Shown here: one piece after another, positions 1 through 4,600 of the stretch | Layout of the letters: each line of letters starts with the position of its first letter | Position numbering within the stretch: position 1 is the first letter of the stretch | Origin: Thermoflexales bacterium | Lineage (GTDB): Bacteria; Chloroflexota; Anaerolineae; S140-20 | Direction: 5' to 3' | Length of the DNA: 5,493 bases | Assembly (NCBI GenBank): GCA_015484715.1 | Contig: WFUY01000178.1 | Span: forward strand, 1 to 5,493 | Position numbers and translations under genes: made by a program | Notes under the pieces: generated by a model | Seen by the model: only the letters and a program-made list of their open reading frames with translations | Told to the model about the DNA's origin: nothing | Database searches by the model: none

Positions 1-824
1 GTGTCGCCCAGGCGGCCCGTCAGCGTCACCGGCTGCTCCGTGCGCACGGCCAGCCGGACCGTCTCTCCCCGCACGGCCGGCACCGGCTTGAGGTCGGCGG
101 TGAGGAAGGGGAAGGGCAGGGTGGGCGTGACCGGTTCCTGGCCGGGGATGTAGAGGGGCTGGCCGGCCAGCAGCGGCCCGAGCCCCGGCAGTCCGTTGAC
201 CTGGACCAGCAGCCAGGGAGAGAGGCGGTGGCGCAGGGCGATGGAGAGAAGCGTCTCCCCGGGTCGGACGACGTAGAGGCCGCCGGGGCGCGGCTCCATC
301 TCCGCGTCGCTGATCGCCAGCGACTGACCGACGTAGAGCTGGGCGGGGTTGACCAGCCCGCTTCGCCGGGCGATCTCCTGGACGGCGATTCCGTAGCGCC
401 GGGCGATCCCCGCCAGCGTCTCCCCCGGCCCGACGGTCCAGGTGGTCCGGGCCGGGAGCGGCCCTGTCGGCGCGGGGATCACCAGTTCTTGACCGACCGC
501 CAAAAGGTTGGGGTCGGTCAGCCCGTTGGCCTGGACGATGGCCTCGACCGTCGTGCTATAGCGTTGGGCGATGGAGAAGAGCGTGTCGCCTGGCCGAACC
601 ACGTAGGTGATCGGCCTTTGAGGGGTAGGCGTGGGGGTCAGGGCCAGGGTGATGGCCTCCCCGTTGCTCATGCCTGAGGACTCCGCTGCTGCCACGGCCA
701 GGACCGACGAGGCCAGGAAGAGGGCCGTCGCCAGCAGTAGGGCGAGCCCGGCTCCGAGGATGCGGGAACCACGCCCTGGCTTCTGTTGGGAGTCTCCCTT
801 TTGCCTTTGGACCTTGGAGCTCAC
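1..824 (-). CDS. Secreted/membrane-anchored protein with three LysM domains (3' end outside window)
   Basis: The frame is open from the GTG at 824-822 to the left edge, giving 274 codons with no stop, so the C-terminus is missing. An in-frame TAG at 845-843 limits the start. GTG 824 is chosen because GAGGG (834-830) lies 5 nt upstream; TTG at 836 is possible but has no such site. A basic N-terminus (R18, R21) precedes a hydrophobic segment at about residues 22-46 ending in an Ala-rich stretch, which fits a signal peptide or anchor. A Thr-Pro spacer (63-68) leads to three LysM domains at about 72-117 (YVVRPGDTLFSIAQRY...LAVGQELVIP), 127-171 and 183-227. LysM binds peptidoglycan or related N-acetylglucosamine polymers. 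After residue 235 a beta-rich segment begins. Similar proteins known to me from Chloroflexota continue into an M23 metallopeptidase, but that part is not visible here, so a hydrolase role is inference. Confidence 0.93.
   Translation of the reverse strand, partial: MSSKVQRQKGDSQQKPGRGSRILGAGLALLLATALFLASSVLAVAAAESSGMSNGEAITLALTPTPTPQRPITYVVRPGDTLFSIAQRYSTTVEAIVQANGLTDPNLLAVGQELVIPAPTGPLPARTTWTVGPGETLAGIARRYGIAVQEIARRSGLVNPAQLYVGQSLAISDAEMEPRPGGLYVVRPGETLLSIALRHRLSPWLLVQVNGLPGLGPLLAGQPLYIPGQEPVTPTLPFPFLTADLKPVPAVRGETVRLAVRTEQPVTLTGRLGD
687..761 (-). other. Signal peptide / N-terminal membrane segment of the LysM protein
   Basis: Residues 22-46 of the LysM protein (ILGAGLALLLATALFLASSV followed by LAVAA) form an uninterrupted hydrophobic stretch after Arg18 and Arg21. 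The Ala-rich end (A43-x-A45, A45-x-A47) offers plausible signal peptidase I sites, but an uncleaved anchor is equally possible. It is followed by a polar region and the Thr-Pro spacer, which would place the LysM domains outside the membrane. Confidence 0.8.
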
Positions 825-825
825 A

Positions 826-900
826 TCAACCCTCAAGCAATTCTAGCGTCATCGCAGGGCCATCCAGGAGTAAGCGGATCTGATTCAACACGTCTTCCAC
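826..900 (-). pseudogene. Probable 3' remnant of a retropepsin-like aspartyl protease gene
   Basis: In the frame whose stop is TGA at 828-826, the bases from 900 downward encode 24 residues beginning VEDVLNQIRLLLDGPA and ending MTLELLEG. This resembles the C-terminal end of bacterial retropepsin-like (clan AA) aspartyl proteases, where a segment of the type GRDVLN-x(5)-LDGP-x(n)-hydrophobic closes the fold. Upstream of about 900 the same frame turns into an unrelated Cys/Ser/Pro-rich reading with no protease character, and the catalytic DTG part is absent. The likely reading is that the body of the gene was deleted and its last codons fused to the end of the upstream RHH/DUF5678 gene. The match is from memory and the stretch is short, so chance resemblance cannot be excluded. 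Confidence 0.5.
830..834 (-). promoter_or_regulatory. Ribosome binding site of the LysM gene
   Basis: GAGGG on the minus strand sits 5 nt before GTG 824-822 and decides the choice of that GTG over the upstream TTG at 836. The site lies inside the last two codons (GAG GGT) of the short retropepsin-like remnant, whose TGA stop (828-826) falls between the site and the start codon. This geometry suits translational coupling. Confidence 0.65.
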
Positions 901-1262
901 TCCAGGCGAGGACTGGGGGCACGCAGTTCCACCACAGAAGCTGCACCTACTTGACGGATAAGCACGGGTACTCTCCCGAAGCGATCTTGTACTCGCAATA
1001 GCAAAGCCGCAAAGTCGGCGTCAGCATCCACGACCTGACCATTGTGGATGGCCACAAACTGGCCCAGGTACTGTTTGACCAACTGCTGATGCATAGCGAC
1101 GAATGCCCTCCCTTCCGCTGCCAATTTCTGATCGGCCAACCTCTCCAATTGCTCCTGGATAGCCTGGCTCACCAACTCTTCAACGCTTATCCGCTTCTCT
1201 TGAACAAACTCACGGATTTGCTCCACGAGGTCGGGTGGTATCGTGACCTGATGGGTACTCAT
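885..1262 (-). CDS. Small RHH-like / DUF5678-like protein (125 aa)
   Basis: The start ATG at 1262-1260 is well fixed: AGGAGG at 1275-1270 lies 7 nt upstream, and the ATG overlaps the TGA of the DUF192 gene as ATGA. Residues about 4-42 (HQVTIPPDLVEQIREFVQEK, then a second helix) have the strand-helix-helix pattern of ribbon-helix-helix (CopG/Arc-like) DNA-binding or antitoxin proteins. Residues about 60-113 (YLGQFVAIHNGQVVDADADF ... RFGRVPVLIRQVG) match my recollection of DUF5678, a domain of unknown function: a Tyr-Gly-x-(W/F)-Val-Ala motif followed by a conserved 'PVLI' strand. There is no signal peptide or membrane segment, so it is probably cytoplasmic. The last residues WKTC appear to be out-of-frame reading of the retropepsin-like remnant, so the native C-terminus may have ended near Glu121. 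Local GC is about 52-55% over 1081-1200, against about 78% in bases 1-60, suggesting acquisition. Function is unknown; an antitoxin or regulatory role is a guess. Confidence 0.8.
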   Translation of the reverse strand: MSTHQVTIPPDLVEQIREFVQEKRISVEELVSQAIQEQLERLADQKLAAEGRAFVAMHQQLVKQYLGQFVAIHNGQVVDADADFAALLLRVQDRFGRVPVLIRQVGAASVVELRAPSPRLEWKTC

Positions 1263-1642
1263 CGCATTGCCTCCTGCCGAACGAATTGAATCCGGTCCCC
1301 CTGTGCAACGCGGTCGAGCACATCGGGGGAAGCTTCCAGCACGTCGCGGGCCGGCGTCCGGGGCAGGTAGATGGGGCGGAAGGGCCGGGCCAGTCGCTTG
1401 TCCACCACCCGCCCCTCGGCATCCAGCCAGAGGACGGCGATGGGAAAGAAGACGAAGAACATATGGATGCTCGTCTCCCAGCGACCGGTCCGCTGGCCCA
1501 CCAGCAGGATCCCTTCATCCGAGGGAAGTCGTCGGCGAAAGGTGAGGCCCCGCAGCCGACATAGGAAGCTGGCACAGCGCCGCACCCGAGGGACCAGCAC
1601 CTCCCCCCGGCTCCCATTGTAGGCGATCCACCAGATCATCAC
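1259..1642 (-). CDS. DUF192 family protein (127 aa)
   Basis: The protein matches the DUF192 (COG1430) pattern. Residues about 23-48 (CASFLCRLRGLTFRRRLPSD then EGILLV) correspond to the family's 'eR..GLm.R..L....GmlF' region. Residues 57-74 (TSIHMFFVFFPIAVLWLD) correspond to the 'sfWMknt.ipLDi.fiD' core, and the end (DVLEASPDVLDRVAQGDRIQ) to the usual 'vLEl.aG...glk.GD.v'. The length is normal for a single-domain member. Many members elsewhere have a signal peptide; none is visible here, so this one looks cytoplasmic. The family's function is not established. The start is GTG 1642 or ATG 1639, which are adjacent codons; the G-run at 1648-1644 is a weak ribosome site. The gene starts 18 nt after the stop of the large protease gene and overlaps the next gene by four bases (ATGA), indicating cotranscription at least with that downstream gene. 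Confidence 0.88.
   Translation of the reverse strand: MMIWWIAYNGSRGEVLVPRVRRCASFLCRLRGLTFRRRLPSDEGILLVGQRTGRWETSIHMFFVFFPIAVLWLDAEGRVVDKRLARPFRPIYLPRTPARDVLEASPDVLDRVAQGDRIQFVRQEAMR
1270..1275 (-). promoter_or_regulatory. Strong ribosome binding site of the RHH/DUF5678 gene
   Basis: AGGAGG on the minus strand is separated by 7 nt from ATG 1262-1260. It is the best Shine-Dalgarno match seen in the window. It lies within the 3' end of the DUF192 gene, so the downstream gene can be loaded independently as well as by coupling through the ATGA overlap. Confidence 0.8.
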
Positions 1643-1660
1643 ACCCCCATCAATTCCGGC

Positions 1661-4600
1661 CTACTGCTTCATCACCAACGGCAGGAAGATCCGGTTCCTC
1701 TCCGGCTCGAAGAAGGCCCCCTTGTTGCTGCTGACGGTGACGTTGCCCGCCCTGTCCACCACCTGGACAAAGAAGGTGACCTCGCCGCTGAGACCGCTCA
1801 GGGAGCCCCGCCAGCCGCCCAGGGGCGAAGGGTTCAGGTCAAAGCTCCGCCAGCCACTGCCATCGCTCCAGGTGACGAGCACCCGGTGGATGCCGCTGGC
1901 GTCGCGCGGGAAGACGGCGAAGCTCGCCTGGCTCTGGAACTGACGGGCCTCCACCCGGACGATGGCCGGCGGCGTGAAGTCGCTGGAGTACGAGTAGTAG
2001 ACTCCCAGGGTCATCTCCGTGTAGATCCGTTCCATGCTGGTGCGCCCGTTGTACTGACCCGGCACGACGACCAGCCGGTCTAGGCCACCAAAGCGGTTGA
2101 CCAGGAAGGGCTGATCGGGGAACCAGCCCTGTCCGGCAAAGCCGGGTTCGGGCAGTGCTACATCGGTCACCGGGCGGGAGATGTAGGGATCGAAACCGGT
2201 GATCTCCGTGTACCGACCGGTCAGCAGCAGCGTGCCGTGGGGAAGCGCACCTACTGGGCCGGTGATGAGCACCGTGGCCCGGGGCTGGAGCGGACGTCCG
2301 GGGTTCCCCTGGGTGTTCCCGGCGATGCTGAAGAAGTAGCCCGACCGATCCGTTCCCGAGACCGTGTGCAGGGTCAGCGTGGGCCGGATGGTGGCGGTGA
2401 CCATCCAGAGGCCTCCCGCGAACTGGGGTCCGGAGAGGGTGTAAGAGATGTCCCGCGTCTCCGGCGTCAGCGGGGTGGGCACGCTGACCTCGACCATCGG
2501 CAGGCCATAGAGGGTGGCTTCGCTGAGGATCTTCTCGTCGTAGACCCCGAACCCACCGGCGGGCAGGCTGCCCAGGTAGCGCCGTTTGGCTCGGCTGAAG
2601 GCCAGCCCCACCGGGACCTTCTGGCTCCGCCCCAGCTCCTGAGCGAAGTAGAACATTAGCCGCTCAGAGAGGGCGATGTCGTCGTCCATCCCGTAGCCAT
2701 AGCCGGTGTTGGCCAGCCAAAATCCACCCCGACGGGCCAGTGCTTGGGGGAAGTCCATAGCGGCCTGGGGCAACGTGCTGTTGCTATCCGGGACGTTGAG
2801 GCCGGCGTGACAGCCCATAGACCAACTCAGGGTGCCGCTGAAGGGGTTGCTGGCTGTGGCGATGTCGGAGGCGTAGAAAAGCCCGCTCAGGTAGTCCGCC
2901 GGCTGGCTCCGCCAGTGCTCGAAGTGGGCATTGATGGAAGCCAGGTCGGGCACACCCCCGCTCCGTTCCGGCCAGGCCTGGACAAGGTCGCTACGGGTCC
3001 AAGTGTCGCCGACCAACGCTTGGGTGGCGAGGCCCATCGAGCCGAAGGTGCTGCTGATAGCCTGAGCGCTGTCGTTCAGGAAGTCGTAGCCCGTCGCCAA
3101 GGCGGTCGTGGCGCTGATCACCGGGGAAGCCAGGTAGGCGTTGATGACCGCCTGGATCTCCTGGGGGGTCTCCACCAACCGCCCCACCGACAGGTCGAGG
3201 TTGGGCACCCACAGCCGGCGCCCCCGCCAGCCCAGTTCGTAGCCAGGCCGAACGGCGTAGAAGTTGTCGGTCAGGAAGAAGCCCTGATCCAGCGCCGCGT
3301 AGAGCGCCCCTACCTTGACCTTGGCCGCGTCCCGGTACTCCCGCTCGTTGGCGATCTTCGCCTCGTCAGGAACCCGGTAGAAGGGGATCTGTTCATCCCC
3401 TCCAACCAGGACCAGATAGCGGATGGAGGGATAGGCGGCCAATGTAGGACTGATGATCTGCTCCCGGATCGCCCGGCCCACGGCGTTGGCCTTCTGGACG
3501 CTGCAGTAGTTGAAATTCCAGTCACTGTAGACAGTGGAAACCCAGGAATCCTGCTCCACAGGGATGACTAGCCCCCGCACCGAGGGATGGTCGGCCAGTT
3601 GCTTCAGGGCCTGGCTCAGGGGGGCCGTTGCTGTCACCCCGTAGGTCTGATCCAGTCGCGTCTTGTTGACCAGGATGAGGGTCAAGGGGCCGGAGATGGG
3701 CACGTAGGTGCCGGTGATGGGCGTCATCGGTGCCGTTAGGGTGTAGGTAGGGACCCAGGTGCAGCCCGGCGTCTGACTCAAGGGCACCGCCTGAGCCCGC
3801 AGGTGATAGGGCTTCCCCGACCATTCCCCGTTGTTGTTGATGACCAGGATGTAGTAGAGCCCCGGCTCGTAGACCAGGGTGGAGACCTGCTCCGGCGTCG
3901 TCTCCGGACCGGCGCCGATGGCTCGCATCACCCCAATGGCTCGCATCACCCCAATGGCTCGCATCACCCCGATGGCCCGCATCACCCCGATGGCCCGCAT
4001 CACGCCCGTCGCGTCCACATCCACGGAGTCCTGCAGGTCGCCCAAGGTGTTGGCATCGGTGGCCGGTGGGTCGGTCCGGAGGTCGGCGAAGAGGGCCAGA
4101 TCGTAATCGGCCGGCAACTCGTCTAGCGTCACGCTCAAGGCCGAGGGCCGGGTGATCTCCACCGCGTACCAGTCCACGTCCTCCGAATGGCCGATCAGGG
4201 CGTAGTAGTCGGTATCCAGCGAGATCGTGTAGGCTGTCGTAAAGGTATCGTTGGGTTCGTAGGCATCCTGGAACACATCAGAAGGGACATACCGTTCCAG
4301 GACCAAGACGTACAAATCGTAAGCCGGTTGAATGGTGGCCGAACCCTCGAAAAAGGAACCCAACTCCGCCATCGTACGCAGGTCCAGAGAGAGGCTGCCA
4401 TTGGGGGCCAACGTCGTTGTGATTTCGTGGACCGTCATCCCTCCTAGATCGTAGAAAGTCACTGTCACCGGATTGGCTGCAGAAGCGGAATTCCAAAGGA
4501 TGATCTCCGAAGCGGTATCAGGCATCCGCACCAGGGCCGGTACAGCGGCGGGATAGAAATCGGACCCCCAACTGGACGGGGCTGCTCCGTAGCCGGCGGC

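Noticed and set aside
228..677. 149-codon plus-strand open frame at the left
   Set aside because: It is antisense to the three LysM domains and has low-complexity Gly/Asp/Arg-rich content. The minus-strand LysM frame has motifs, a signal segment and a ribosome site.
825..884. Terminator or promoter between the RHH/DUF5678 and LysM genes
   Set aside because: No stem-loop with a T-run and no convincing -35/-10 pair were seen. The stretch is better explained as coding remnant.
1210..1617. 135-codon minus-strand frame overlapping the DUF192 gene
   Set aside because: It is a different frame over the same DNA with a Trp/Cys/Ser/Pro-rich translation typical of an out-of-frame reading. The DUF192 frame fits its family from end to end.
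1643..1660. Terminator after the large protease gene
   Set aside because: The 18-nt gap holds only a G-run on the coding strand and no inverted repeat, so readthrough into DUF192 is more likely.
2744..3571. 275-codon open frame on the plus strand
   Set aside because: It lies fully antisense to the C25 domain, whose motifs are clear. The translation is Gly/Val/Asp/Arg-rich with no recognisable domain, as expected for a shadow frame in high-GC DNA.
3917..4006. CRISPR array
   Set aside because: The 18-bp units are directly adjoining with no spacers, are in frame within a protein, and there are no cas genes.
3803..4126. Plus-strand open frame with a His-rich repeat (GSHHPN / GPHHPD), which could look like a metal-binding protein
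   Set aside because: It is exactly antisense to the 18-bp repeat in the PPC domain. The open frame follows from the repeat and GC-rich codon use of the real minus-strand gene, and there is no ribosome site or family match.
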